Source of the DNA: Aspidapion aeneum
Lineage: Eukaryota > Arthropoda > Insecta > Coleoptera > Brentidae
Direction of reading: 5' to 3'
DNA: 64,000 bases
Assembly: GCA_963576565.1 (NCBI GenBank)
Contig: OY755040.1
Coordinates: forward strand, 22,882,543 to 22,946,542
A model generated the notes under the pieces. That model was not told where the DNA came from. It made no database searches and was given only the letters and a program-made list of their open reading frames with translations. This document shows, piece by piece, positions 1-10,452 of this stretch (positions within the stretch are counted from its first letter, which is position 1; each line of letters opens with the position of its first letter). A program made the position numbers and the translations under genes.

Positions 1-297
1 AGCGCTCTTAAGGCTGTTTGACTGTCGGAGAAGATTTTTATTGTCCTGTTGGTCCATTCGTGGTCAGTAATCCACCGGGCACACAGTTCAATGGCTACGA
101 ATTCGGCCTGAAGTATAGTAGCCAATTGGCCGAGACTATGTTTAATCTCGACTTTTTCTCGAATACTAACAACTCCAGATCCAACGCCCCATAGCATTTT
201 GGATCCGTCGGTATACCAGAAGCTATCGTTATTTGAACATTGTATGTACAGTTTCCTTCCACGGTTCCAAGAACCTACTTCGTTAAGTTTTTGTTAG
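1..297 (-). pseudogene. Non-LTR retrotransposon RNase H fragment, runs off window start
   Basis: A minus-strand reading frame is open from an in-frame stop near 297 to the window edge. It has RNase H features: a TDGSK motif with the first catalytic Asp, a VGSGVV strand, an AEFVAIELC helix with the catalytic Glu, and SDSQTALRA with a further Asp near base 20. Cellular-type RNase H domains of this kind sit at the C terminus of ORF2 in R1/I/LOA-type LINEs, where they remove RNA from the cDNA hybrid. The clade is not resolvable. The remainder would lie to the left of the window. The frame runs into the inverted repeat that begins near 249, so this is probably a LINE tail joined to another repeat rather than a whole gene. 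Confidence 0.6.
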
Positions 298-2106
298 CTT
301 TTCTGTGGCGCAGACCCGATTTACTGATATGCGAGTTTCGTACAAACATAAGTTTCTTATTTATTAAATTTCATTACAACCGGGACCACCCTGTATATAC
401 TGCCTTAATTTTTTAAAAGCTGTTAAAATTTTTAATATAATAATGTATTAGACTATTAATTTTTTTTATTTATGGAAAATATGAGGAAGTATTTATTTTT
501 CCAAAATCTTTTATAAAACAAAATAATACGGTTTACCAGAAAAAGTTTTTGGAATCTCTTTACTACTAAAAAATCATAAAACATGTTTTAATATTTTACA
601 GGGGAAACACGATAAGTTTTTATGCTGCCAAAAACAGAGCAAAACCCTTATATTTCTGTTAATTATACAAAATTTCATAAATGTATCCCGATGAGGAGCT
701 TGATTGTTATTTTTAAAACTTTAAAAACGGTAAAAAAACCCTCTTTTTTAAAAAACATGGCTTGCTAAAATAAATATCGCATTTTTTATTTAGAAATATA
801 TAAGAAATGAAATAAATGTTACCAGATAAAATCCCCAGTAGAAATGGCAATTTTATGAGTTAAAAACGGACAAAATTGAAATAAAATCAAAAGATGCCAA
901 ATAGGCAATTTTAATATTTTTGATTATTTGCGTGGATAACCTTGCACCTAGAATTTTTTTTGTAAATACATCATAAACCTGCTGTAAGGTGGAATGGTTT
1001 CCGGAGATAAGAAGGGCACCAAGGTAACCCCTAGGCCTGTCGTAAGAGGCGACTAAAGTGGCCTCGACCCATGGGTAAAACGGACGAGCATTGACCAGTA
1101 TGTTAACAGAAAAAAAATAAAAACTAGTAACCTTTGGGATCACACCAGCTAACATCTATAGTAAAGGGGATGGATTAATCTGTTGATTCTCTGAATGGAT
1201 TCGGTGGCCTGGCCATTCAGGAAATCACGACATAGGACAGGGTATATGAAGTGCCTATTTGGAGCTAGCAGCAAGTGCGGGCACATTGTGGCTCTCTGTA
1301 CCCTGTTGATTATGTCAAAAGGTTTATGACCCATTAGTGGTCTAAGGCTACAACCATGGCATTATGTAGTATATCATGATGACTAAGTTTCGGGTACAAA
1401 ATATAATTTAAAGTCTACTGGGTTCTATATACTAGATAGTATTCAAATTATTATCTGAGTCGAACACAGTAGGTACCTGGTGCACAACGGGCCCAGAAAG
1501 GCGGCCTAGGTGCCAGGTTAGATCCTTTTAAGGTGCTAACCGCCACTACCGTACATTCATACATTCATACACATTTAAGGTGGTGCTTAGTTCATTTAAA
1601 TAATTGAAACGGTTTTAAAGAAAATTTGATTAATCCGGATCAATACAATATCTTCAAGAAAATGCGATTTCGCCGAGGATTTCGCTCTGTTTTTGGCATC
1701 ATAAAAACTTATCGTGTTTCCCCTGTAGCATATTTATTTATTTTTATTATTTTTTAGTAGTAGGCAGATCCCAAAACTTTTTGTGGTAAACCGTATGATT
1801 TGTTTTCTGTCTTTGAGAATTAAAAAACCAAAAAAGATTTTTTTTAAATCGCAAATTTTTTGGAAAAACCAAATCATTTTTTTCTTAATTTCAAAAAAAA
1901 TTGTAATAGTGTCTTACATCATTTTATTATAAATTTAAAATTTAATGTAGGCAGCATATACAAGGTGATCCCTTTTGTAAAGGAATTTAATAAATAAGAA
2001 ACTTATGTTTGTACAAATCTTGCATGTCAGTAAATCGCTTCTGCGCCACAGAAAATTTAACAAAAAACTAAACGAAGTAGGTTATTGGAACTGTGGATGT
2101 GTACTG
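249..2106. mobile_element. TIR DNA element, copy 1 (TA target), interrupted
   Basis: Arms at about 249-840 and 1620-2106 are inverted copies of each other. Both contain the block around GGGGAAACACGATAAG and, at the tips, the CAGT...CCACGGTTCC motif. TA flanks both tips (247-248 and 2107-2108). A second copy of the family lies at about 52258-53454. No transposase is visible. TA targets and the long arms suggest a Tc1/mariner-type non-autonomous element; superfamily is an inference. Confidence 0.55.
930..1585. mobile_element. Probable LINE/SINE insertion inside the TIR element
   Basis: This block has no counterpart in the second copy of the surrounding element. It holds a GC-richer segment with GTAAGAGGCGACTAAA at about 1040-1056, a run common in insect retroposons from memory, and ends in short ATTCATAC repeats at about 1555-1572 like the simple-repeat tail of some LINEs and SINEs. 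No coding frame is recognisable. Boundaries are approximate. Confidence 0.3.
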
Positions 2107-2147
2107 TATATACGTACGAAAGGAGGAGGCACTAAATACATTGTTTA

Positions 2148-2387
2148 CCGGGATGCGTCAGATGAGCTGAATTTGAGATATGTTGAAGGCCAAACCTTCC
2201 TGATATTTTTACCAAAAAAAATTGGCGGGGTCATAGGATTCGTTTTCGAGCTATACTTATTTAAATGCGCGCCACTGAGTATTGCTCGAAAACGAATCCT
2301 ATGACACCTCCAATTTTTTTTGGTAAAAAGATCAGGAAGGTTTGGCCTTCAACATATCTTAAATTCAGCTAATCTGACACATCCCGG
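2148..2387. repeat. Foldback element, 104-bp arms
   Basis: Arms 2148-2251 and 2284-2387 are near-perfect inverted copies, starting CCGGGATG and ending CATCCCGG, around a ~32-base spacer. This is a small foldback MITE or palindrome. I could not identify a target duplication. Short frames in it are by-products of the symmetry. Confidence 0.75.
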
Positions 2388-3212
2388 TTCATATGAGAGG
2401 TACAATTGTTGGGAAACCCAAAATTTTTGTCTGGACTAATATTGTAAAAATGTCCTAAATGCCGAAATGAACAATACAAAATCTCGCATAAAAAAAAAAC
2501 AATTGAGCTGCAAAGGAAGATGACGACACCAAAGCAGAAGATCGTGGCATGTTTTTTTGTTTTTTTTAAAGCTTTATTTAAACAATAGTTTTTATAACAT
2601 TTTAAATACCTAATTATCTCACAAAAGAACACTGCATGTTCGTTGTGCCCTGTATGAACTTAACTGTTCAATGATTCTGTCAATCTAACACTTAAAACTT
2701 AATTTACAGCCCCAAATATATCCCCGGAATAGCCTTTTGTGATTTGGTGTTGTATTTTGCTTGGTTTCAAAAGCTACTGGTTTAACACCAAAATCTGAAC
2801 CATGAACAGAAGCTAATTTGGGTCATAAACTATCCACGATTTATAATGGAACAAAAGTTTCGTAACAACTCGAACAAATCCGTAACGATATTTACAACAT
2901 TCCCTTGTAAATATTTTAGTATGAATTGAAAAGTTTATAAGACGATCCCTGCTGATAGCAGAACAAATTATTAGACCCAACAAAATATTAATTGCTTTAC
3001 GATTTAACAACGGGGCTCAGTGATGAAAGCTCCAATTTTGAGAAGTTAGGAAGCAGTAAAAGTATCAAAGTTTTATTATCTGGTCAATATTTAAAGATCA
3101 AGGGCAATCATATTGCTCTGATTGGGTCATCATATTTTTAGGACTATAATTATGTGAAGCTTTTAATATTGATAGAGCCGTAATAAAATGTATCAGAGTA
3201 ATATTAGCTCTG
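2388..3212. other. Non-coding, no recognisable feature
   Basis: AT-rich sequence with only short chance frames on both strands. I see no domain motif, RNA gene or clear repeat boundary. Confidence 0.5.
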
Positions 3213-3885
3213 AGCATTGAGTAAATAACCCATATAGAGGAGCCACCGGCGAGCTTTACCATATTGAGGGGCAGTTGGCGCTGAAATAAATTCGTCTGGT
3301 ACGCAATATTCAGAGACAACTACTATGATCTAATGGAATTTGTATGATAGGCATGAGCCTCGGAACTTGCACATGTAACTAAATTGTACTAGCAGTCCCT
3401 GAATATTCCGTACCAGACAGCGGCGTAGCGTGCCCCAAAGGGCAGGGGGGGGGCGACAGCTAAAAAGGGCGCCTCTGAAAACTGATGAAAAATCTTGTGG
3501 CAAAAAAAAACAAAAAGGCGCCTCTCACAAATCTTGCGACCAAAAAACAAAAAAAAAAAAAAAAGGTCATTAGGTGTGAGGGGGCGGCCGATAAGTCACA
3601 AGGGCGCCTCTCACGAATCTTGCGACCAAAAAAAAAAAAAGGTCTTCATGTCGTTAGTTTCCTTTGGCACCCACTCAATTGCCCATTACCAGCCAGCGCT
3701 TCGGCCACCTATGGGGCGCCACTACCCTTGGGGCGGGGGGGGCGACGAACCCCCCGCGCCCCTCCCACGCTACGCCGCTGGTACCAGACGAATTTATTTC
3801 ACCTCCACCTGCCCCTCAATATGGTAAAGCTCGCCGGTGGCTCCTCTATATGGGTTATTTACTCAATGCTCTGAGCAATTTTAGG
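3213..3885. repeat. Foldback element with a hAT MITE in its right arm
   Basis: Arm 3213-3318 matches, inverted, the split arm 3395-3417 plus 3781-3885. Shared blocks include GCTCGCCGGTGGCTCCTCTA and TACCAGACGAATTTATTTC. Removing the insertion at 3418-3780 and one copy of its 8-bp duplication restores arm continuity, so the foldback was there first. Confidence 0.7.
3418..3780. mobile_element. hAT-type MITE, 8-bp target duplication GTACCAGA
   Basis: Ends are inverted: CAGCGGCGTAGCGTG at left and CACGCTACGCCGCTG at right. The exact 8-bp duplication GTACCAGA lies at 3410-3417 and 3781-3788. Eight-base duplications and CAG...CTG ends with GGCGTAGC are hallmarks of hAT elements. The interior is G-rich or A-rich low-complexity sequence with an internal GGGCGCCTCTCA(C/A) repeat. 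No transposase. Confidence 0.85.
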
Positions 3886-4050
3886 CAATGCTATCTGTTC
3901 CACAGTGGCGGCTGGTGACGTTATAAACTGGGGGGGGGGGGGCAAAAATTTATATTGCATGGAAAATGAGATAAAAAAACTTACCTATACAATTTTATTT
4001 TATAATTTTACAAACAAGCAGCTACTTGGTGTAGTTTTAAGTTTATTTGT

Positions 4051-4202
4051 TTATAGATAAACTCTATTCGCCCTTCTTTTACATGCACAAAGTGCTCGGA
4101 TTGCACCAGTTTCAGACTCATCATGACCCCGTAGAGCAAAAACCCACAGTATTTTAAACAGTCCATTAACCTACTAAGTATATCTCTATTTTTTGCCACA
4201 TT
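4051..4202 (-). pseudogene. hAT transposase remnant (FALRGHDES region)
   Basis: Minus-strand translation gives NRDILSRLMDC and, after a one-base frame change near 4140, FALRGHDESE. In ZMYM1/DUF4371-type hAT transposases these two motifs follow each other just N-terminal to the catalytic core. The order and spacing fit. The frame break and the lack of any following RNase-H-like core mark it as dead. The element boundaries at 3903-5227 support the assignment. Confidence 0.75.
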
Positions 4203-4352
4203 TCAAAAATAGGCACTATTCAATTGGCACCTAATATCAGTCTTGCCTAGCATTAAATAATTAGCACTTACTTTGTGTCTTTAACATTTTACTAAAGTGC
4301 TTGATATCACACATTCCCTTTGCCACCCACGCAGGATCACTTCGTGGATTGT

Positions 4353-4560
4353 TCATAATAAGACAAATAAAGCAAAAAAAGCATTTCGTTTTCCACAACC
4401 GCAGAACCAGTTTTCAGCATCGTATAATTTTTTATTACGTGCACTAAAATTTTGGTTAAATTTTAGGATTTTAAGGACTGGTCTATAAGGCTCTAAAGAT
4501 TTTATTTGAAATCGAAGTTCATATTTCAACGTATTTAAATTTGCACAGGTAATTATATAA
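4353..4560 (-). pseudogene. hAT transposase TTF-type zinc-finger remnant
   Basis: The minus-strand frame contains YRPVLKILKF, then a W-F-C-G-C run about 30 residues later and a NAFF..F..LL block. This order resembles the TTF-type zinc-finger domain at the N terminus of ZMYM1-like hAT transposases, where it helps bind DNA. It lies upstream, in transcription sense, of the FALRGHDES remnant in the same element. The second part of the Cys pattern is lost in a frame change. Moderate confidence because only part of the motif survives. Confidence 0.55.
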
Positions 4561-5235
4561 TCGACGGTATTTATTTCCATTTTGAAAATAAACAAAAACA
4601 AAAAGAAACAATGGACACGCGACCCGCCAGGCTACTGGCCCACACCAAATCAAAACAAATTCATACGTTTTCACTAAGGATAGAACCGGCAACACGTAGG
4701 AAGGGCAACGAACGTTTTCGCAGGATGAATATGGCCAACGTCAACTAAATACAAAATACACCGCTAAAAAACGGGTGAAATTGAAATCTTGTCTCGCGCG
4801 GTGCTGCCGGCTTTTAATTATTTACACTAAAAAAGTTTCCCAATTAATCGCCTTTTGTTAACCACAGAGTAGAAAAAGAACTAGACATTTCGTACGGGAA
4901 GATTTAACTTTTTGAAGTGTAAACTTCTAAAAACCGCGTTTAGCAGTTTTTTTTGGGTAGTGAGTTGGACTGAGCTGTCAGGCTCGGCTATGTAACGCTC
5001 ATTCGGGTGAAGTCGGCTCGAGTCGACTAACTGTGAGAGGAACATTCAGCGAGCGATACGATGATGCAGATGAAGGCCAGTATTATTAATTTCGCCTTGT
5101 TGAAGTTTACACTTCTGCCGTGTGGTCACACACAATTTTTAAAAAAATAAATGATTTAAAAATACTGTTTGTTGTCTAGTTTTGGGAGGGCACTGCCCCG
5201 TTTCCCTCCCTGTAGCAGCCGACACTGCTGTTCCA

Positions 5236-6169
5236 GGAACGGTTGGTCTGGGGATAGATTTAATTTTAAATAAAAAAAATATAAGAAAACTTATAAAAAA
5301 AGAATAACAAAATATTTTTTAAATTCAATGGGCCTTCCTGTTCTCTTTACAAAGTCCAGTAAATCGGCCTATTTGACCAAGTTCAGCCTTTCCTCGCTCA
5401 GGGTTGGTGATCAATTAATATTTTAAAAACTTTTTGACTTTTGGATTATTAGAAAATAAATGGATCCATGACGGATCTGACACCTTCCTAGCTAGCCTAG
5501 TATCACACTTCAAGTGAAGCCATGATAATACATTAGCTTTGAAAACAGTTTTTTGTAAATATCTCAAAAATTAAAGCTCCTACAAAGTTTTAGTTATAAC
5601 ACGAATTATTGAGCAAAATATATTCAACTATACTCCGAAAACAGTGTATTGATACGATGCTCCATTAAAAAGTTAGCATTTGTTAAAAATTTTAATTGTC
5701 ATCATTAGCATTAATTAATTCTAATCAACTCGAAGAAGTGTCGAACACTATTTTACCTAAAAATTTTATGAAAATCGGTTCAGCGGTTTAGGAGTTATCT
5801 TGTTACGGACAAAAATAATATATACCCACACACACACAGACAGACATCACGACGATATTGCTACGATAAGTCAAAATACATCCAAATAACACATTTTTGG
5901 CGTTATCTCAGAAACAAATTTTTTCGTTGAAAATAATACCTTCTCTAGCCATTGCTACGCGGGCTAGGAAGGTAAAAATAAAATGTTTTATCGTTTTTTG
6001 ACATTTTGTTTGACCAAGAATAAAGCATATAGGCTTTATTCTTTGGTTGATTGAAGTGTTTTTGCTTTCTCAAAAAAAATCCCGCCATAGTAAAGCTAAT
6101 AATAGCTCAAACTAAGTTTCGGTAAAAATCCTAAGGTTATGTTTTGGCTAATAAGCAAAGAAAAATATA
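5236..6169. repeat. Dispersed repeat, related inverted to 63060-63480
   Basis: Within this gene-free stretch, about 5450-5850 matches the reverse complement of about 63060-63480. Shared landmarks are the GGATCCAT block, an ACTTCAAGTGAA block, a phrase like ATGAAAATCGGTTCAGCGGTTTAGGAG and a CA-rich microsatellite (5826-5846). The AACCG(N)TT...GATTTT-ATGAAA phrase recurs in many insect repeats. I cannot assign a superfamily. Confidence 0.5.
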
Positions 6170-6558
6170 TACCGAGTGGCTAAAAAAACCGGAGAATTTT
6201 TTTTATAAAACTTTTACTATTATCGATTTTAATGGGACAAACTGCACTTGGCAGAGAATTAATCAGAGTTTTGATCAAATATATGTTATTTCCGCCATCT
6301 GAGAATCCAAGATAACGGATGAAATTAAAATATACCCTTCAAAGATGTTCGTTTATTCTTGTGTCGCGAATATGCTTTAACTATTTTTTCAAATTAATAA
6401 AAAAGTTGCATTCTTGCTACGCACAACAAGGTACACATCAGTAAAATCGGTTCAGTGGTTCTAAAAAAATATTTTTGTTTCAACCATTGTTTTGCATATT
6501 ATTCGATTAAGCCAATCATGTGTGCATTTATTTCCTTATAATTTCATTACTACTTACC

Positions 6559-7008
6559 CATTGGCGTAGCTAGCCTTGCTTTTCAGGGGGGGGGGGGCGT
6601 GGCCCCGGTCTATCTTAAACAAAAAGCAAACATAGGTTTTAAAGAGTCGTGCAAAGTGTGCAATGAATAAAAAAAAATACGCGCATTAAATGTTCTAATA
6701 TTTTAATATAACAAATTTAATAATACATTTACCAACTTATTTATATGTATACACAGGAAGTATGTGATTCAGCAATTCTACAAAGAAAGTTTTCTACGTC
6801 GCTGACTGAAAGCGTCTACCACACTGTCTAAGTCGACCTCAACATCTTTTTCTATGAATAACAATGACAAACTTGAGTGTCTCTCTTGAGTCATAGTTGT
6901 TCTAAGCCAATTAAAAACTCTCCTCATGGCAGAGAAAGACCTGAGGGGGCCTGAGGGACTTCAGGGGGGGGGGCAGGCCCCCCCTGGCCCCCCCTAGCTA
7001 CGGCAATG
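6559..7008 (-). mobile_element. hAT remnant, 8-bp target duplication TACTTACC
   Basis: The tips CATTGGCGTAGCTAG and CTAGCTACGGCAATG are inverted copies, followed inside by G or C runs. The exact 8-bp duplication TACTTACC is at 6551-6558 and 7009-7016. It carries the last part of a hAT transposase on the minus strand. Internal deletion has removed the rest. It sits inside the mariner-like element above. Confidence 0.9.
6783..6944 (-). pseudogene. hAT transposase C-terminal dimerisation domain fragment
   Basis: The minus-strand frame reads SFSAMRRVFNWLRTTMTQER, continues SSLSLLFI, and ends in a natural-looking stop after a basic RRRKLSL tail. This is the conserved hAT C-terminal dimerisation domain (ERSFSALRRIK..LRSTM...RL..L.LL in the family). 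Only the final ~55 residues remain. The catalytic DDE core and zinc finger are absent. It lies directly inside the right-hand tip, as expected for the 3' end of a hAT gene. Confidence 0.85.
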
Positions 7009-7589
7009 TACTTACCCGATTTTAATGAAATTAAAAACATCCTGGTGAGAATTGATCGCTTTTTAAAGATCGTGATCAAAGTTTACCGCCATCCTAAAAT
7101 TTAAGATGGCGGATAGAATCATACTTGATTCTTCAAAATGGCGGGTTTATTCTTATTTTCCGAAAATGTTTCAGTTTTTTTTTTAATTTATAGAAAAGCA
7201 CTACTTTTCCGCCATACAACGAGGTACAAAATAGTAAAATCAGTTTAGTGGTTCTCAAAAGATCTATTTTTGTTTCAGCCATTGTTTTACAGATTATACG
7301 ATTGCATTTCCAATCCTGCCTGCATTAGTTTCCTTATAATTTTTTTATTTTTTTATTACTAAAACGATTTTAGTAAAATAAAAAAAATCAGCTATCGTAT
7401 AATATTCAAAACAATGGTTGAAACAAAAATATATTTTTTTAGAACCTTGCAAATTGGATTTTAAGATAACGGACAAAAAAAAATATATAGTCGAAACTTT
7501 GATTAATTCTCTGCGAAGTGCAGTTTGTGTCATTAAAATCGATGGTATAGTTCAAAAGCTATAATGAAAAATAAATTGTCCGGTTTTTA

Positions 7590-8035
7590 TCTGAAACCTC
7601 CCTTAACCGGACGCGAACCTCTGAAAACGGGACGGAGCGCTGCACGACATAGGCATAAATATTATGTAGTATGTTGGCAACAAGGCACGTTTTAATGCGG
7701 AGACGAAATACATCTGTCGTATTTACAACATTATTTGATTCAGCGGGACTGCTGTGTTTATTGTTCAGTTGGGTAATAATAGATCCCTTTGAAATGGCGC
7801 CTAGTAAAAAACTTCTTATTTTATGTGGAAAAATGGAAATTGTTAACGTTTCATGGAAGGAATATCTACCAACAAGAAAGATCGCCGAAAATGTTATTGT
7901 TGGAAAATCTCAGGCAGCGGAAATTGTTAATAAATATATATCAAAATTTCGCAGTTACCCCTCTTAAGCGGACACGTCCAATAAACGGACAAAATCCACG
8001 GAACCGTGAGTGTCCGCTTATGGGAGGTTTCACTG
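7590..8035 (+). mobile_element. Pogo/Tigger-like element, internally deleted
   Basis: TA flanks both ends (7588-7589 and 8036-8037). The tips TCTGAAACCTCCCTTAACCGG and, inverted from the right, CAGTGAAACCTCCCATAAGCGG match each other and the usual pogo-family end. A second inverted set, GTCCGCTTA/TTAAGCGGAC, lies near the right end. It encloses an N-terminal DNA-binding fragment. Confidence 0.75.
7671..7967 (+). pseudogene. Pogo-like transposase N-terminal HTH fragment
   Basis: The first ~40 residues look like chance sequence. From about residue 43 the frame shows APSKK, then KMEIVNVSWK, then RKIAENVIVGKSQAAEIV, which follows the helix-turn-helix of CENP-B/jerky/pogo transposases (K-I-E-I...R-K-I-A...V-G-K-S/T-Q...I). 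That domain binds the element ends. The frame stops soon after, with no second HTH and no DDE core, so it is a truncated gene inside a TA-flanked element. Confidence 0.6.
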
Positions 8036-8037
8036 TA

Positions 8038-9238
8038 TATCTTTTTTAGTGAAAAAAGATCGAATATAAAGCCTGCATACCAACGAACACACCGACACGC
8101 AGCGAACAAGGCAACAAGATTCCGAAAACATTCATTAGTACAAGAACTGTCACCTGATAAAAGGGCATCCGTGTCGGCGCACGGACCTCTCTAAATCTCC
8201 CACTGGTTTTGTACGACTTCAAGGTTTTCTTTACCAAATTAACATTTGGGACACAATGACGTAAAAAAACACGCATGATGATTATTTTTTATTATAGCAA
8301 ACATGACCCAACGAATTCGTTCTTTTGCTTGTGGTTGCATAAAGTGACAACACGTCCATCTTTTAAACGATGCGTCCGTCGGCGTCCCTGAAAAATGTCA
8401 GAGCAGATTCGAAAATAAAATGCTCAAAAGAAAGTTTTAATCAGCTTAAATGGTAACTTTGAGAAAACGTTACATTTCCTGTACTTTCAGAGGGGTAGTA
8501 TCTTAAAAACTTATAAAATGATTTTTAAAAATAACTCATTGTAAGGTGCATTCAAAGACCTTTAAAGCACGGTGCTATTCAATCTATGTTCTCCATCTAA
8601 ATAAAATTGCCCCTCCTAAGGCGTGGGCCCCAGCAGGACACTAAAGCTGGCAAAATATGTCCCCATTGCAAAAAACCAACGTGTCAAAAAGACTCCTAAA
8701 AAAATATTACCCTGTAGGTTTTTAGTACTAAAAAAAACTGCAGGAGCTGTGAAGAAAACTTCAAAATAAAATTGTTACTTGACCACTTTGTAGCTACGCA
8801 ACTAAGCAATTGTGGACCTATGTTTTAATACAGTTTTAGTCTTAAAATAAGCTTAGGATTCATCCCTTTTTGTCCTCCTACCTATGACTCACCCTGTATG
8901 TTTCGTTTATATTTAGAACGTCAAAAGCCCCCAACTGGTCAATTTGTTGAGGAAAGCCCTAAAGGTAAAACAGCCGTTTTGGTATTTATAAACTGGTATC
9001 CATTTTTTTGGCCGTCTTTTGTTTCTGAAACTGAATGGACTTTATGGGTTAACGTGTGAATTTTTAACTTTATTATTAGATAGTTTTTTTGTACATTAGC
9101 ATGAGATTTGACAGGTACGCAAGCGCAATTCTTCAAGGTCACACAAGCAGCTGACGTATCTACGTTTTTTTGCAATCGCCACGTTACCAGAAAATTACCA
9201 AAGTTTTCGCGTCCAGCACATAGGATTTTAGGCAAATA
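8038..9238. other. No recognisable feature
   Basis: No domain-bearing frame on either strand. AT-rich sequence with short, unconserved frames. Confidence 0.5.
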
Positions 9239-9240
9239 TA

Positions 9241-9971
9241 CGGTGCGGACCTAAATAGACCCCCCTTCTAACTTTTGAACAAAAAGAGATATCGATTTCT
9301 GGTAATAAGTTTCTTTAATGGGACTGTTTTTGAGGATATCTGAGCTAAGTGACAGTTATGTCAAACTAACCTCATGTCAAAGATTTGACATAACGTCAAA
9401 ATTTTTAAATTGGAAGGAGGGGCATGGAATAATAGGTTTAGTTTCCTAGGAGATATGTTTATTTTTCTTCGCGGTCGACTAAAAGAACTCAATTTTTTAT
9501 CCAGCAAAAAAATAATTTAAATTGATTTATTTTATCATAAATTGAATTTTTATGCTTCTAAGTTATGTTAGAACCTAAAAACAAGTTAAAAAATTCGTGT
9601 AGGAAAACGTGCTGTTTGATCATTCTTTTTTTGTTTATTTTAAATTTAAACATAAATAAATACATCCATGACAGATCTATATCTTCATACTAATTTATTT
9701 TTAGATTCTATCATAACTGAGAACAATAAAAATTCAATTTATGATAACATAAACCAATTTAAATTATTTTAAAAATAAACATATCTCCTAGGAAACAAAA
9801 ATGTGTTGTATAGAGAATCAAAAGAGGTTTTTGCCATTAGATTAGCTTGAAATAACTGTCAGTTAGCCAATGTCCTCAAAAAAAGTCCCATTGAAAAGGC
9901 TTTTTACCAGAAATCGATATCTCTTTTTGTTCAAAAGTTAGAAGGGGGAGGGTTTATCTAGGTCCTCACTG
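9241..9971. mobile_element. Long-TIR foldback element, TA target
   Basis: The 731-bp unit is almost all inverted repeat. Left landmarks GAGATATCGATTTCTGGTAA, TTTCCTAGGAGATATGTTTA and ATAAATTGAATTTTTAT reappear inverted and in reverse order on the right. Tips read CGGTGCGGACCTA and CAGTGAGGACCTA after TA at 9239-9240 and 9972-9973. No coding capacity. Probably a non-autonomous Tc1/mariner-type MITE. Confidence 0.7.
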
Positions 9972-10184
9972 TATTGTTGCAGATAGAAAATTAAAAAAAA
10001 CAAAAATCTAACCTGAAAAAACACTGTGTTAAGTCCACATTATCTGCGATTTGTAGAAAAATTATGGTTACGTATTTAAACATAAACTTATATTTAAATT
10101 TTACATAAAATGTAGAACGCTAAATCGGATATTAACGTGCAGTTTTACTTTACAAAGACCCAGCAGAACTTAAACTATCTAATA

Positions 10185-10450
10185 GGGACTTATTGGAATA
10201 AAACCTGACTTTATTTTAGGGTCGATTTTATTTTGACACATTTACACAGAAAACTAACAGCTGACCTCTCAAAATTGACATTCCAAAGCCAAATTTAATA
10301 ATAAAGACGCTAACTTTCATTTAATAAATAGCGACACTAATAAATACACAAAGGCCGAATTTTGAAGCAGAGCAGCTGCTTTTCATGTGTAAATCTGTCA
10401 CCATAGAGTCGATGTTTAAATAAGGTCAGGTTTTATTCCAATAAGTGTCT
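10185..10450. mobile_element. MITE with ~28-bp inverted tips
   Basis: GGGACTTATTGGAATAAAAC at 10185 and its inverted counterpart near 10423-10450 (GGTCAGGTTTTATTCCAATA...) bound ~266 bp with no frame. The same tip occurs alone at about 12166 (GGGACTTATTGGAATAAATT), suggesting a dispersed family. Confidence 0.6.
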
Positions 10451-10452
10451 AT

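Larger units (their letters stand above)
3903..5227 (-). mobile_element. hAT element (ZMYM1/DUF4371 type), internally decayed
   Basis: Ends read CAGTGGCGGCTG at left and CAGCCGACACTG at right. The perfect 8-bp duplication CTGTTCCA occurs at 3895-3902 and 5228-5235. The interior still encodes two recognisable pieces of a hAT transposase on the minus strand (described separately) but not the catalytic or C-terminal dimerisation part. At 1325 bp it is far shorter than an autonomous copy, so it would depend on transposase from elsewhere. Bases ~4905-5150 are shared with a segment near 50370-50615. Confidence 0.85.
6172..7587. mobile_element. Mariner-like TIR element, partial
   Basis: The left tip at TA 6170-6171 reads ACCGAGTGGCTAAAAAAACC. 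A related copy on the other strand ends at 56664 with the inverted tip ACCGGGTGGGCCAAAA. The interior shows an inverted symmetry around AAACTGCACTTGGCAGAGAA (6239-) and TTCTCTGCGAAGTGCAGTTT (~7509-). It is interrupted by the hAT insertion 6559-7008 and cut on the right by the pogo-like element at 7590. No transposase found. The superfamily call rests on tip sequence and TA target only. Confidence 0.5.

Noticed and set aside
2005..2304. 99-codon frame with KLNEVGYWN
   Set aside because: Formed by the inverted copy of the repeat arm and the foldback element. The RNase H resemblance is confined to the other arm's flank.
3485..3874. 129-codon Lys-rich then Pro/Arg-rich frame
   Set aside because: Spans poly-A, G-runs and the inverted repeats of a hAT MITE and a foldback. 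Not a gene.
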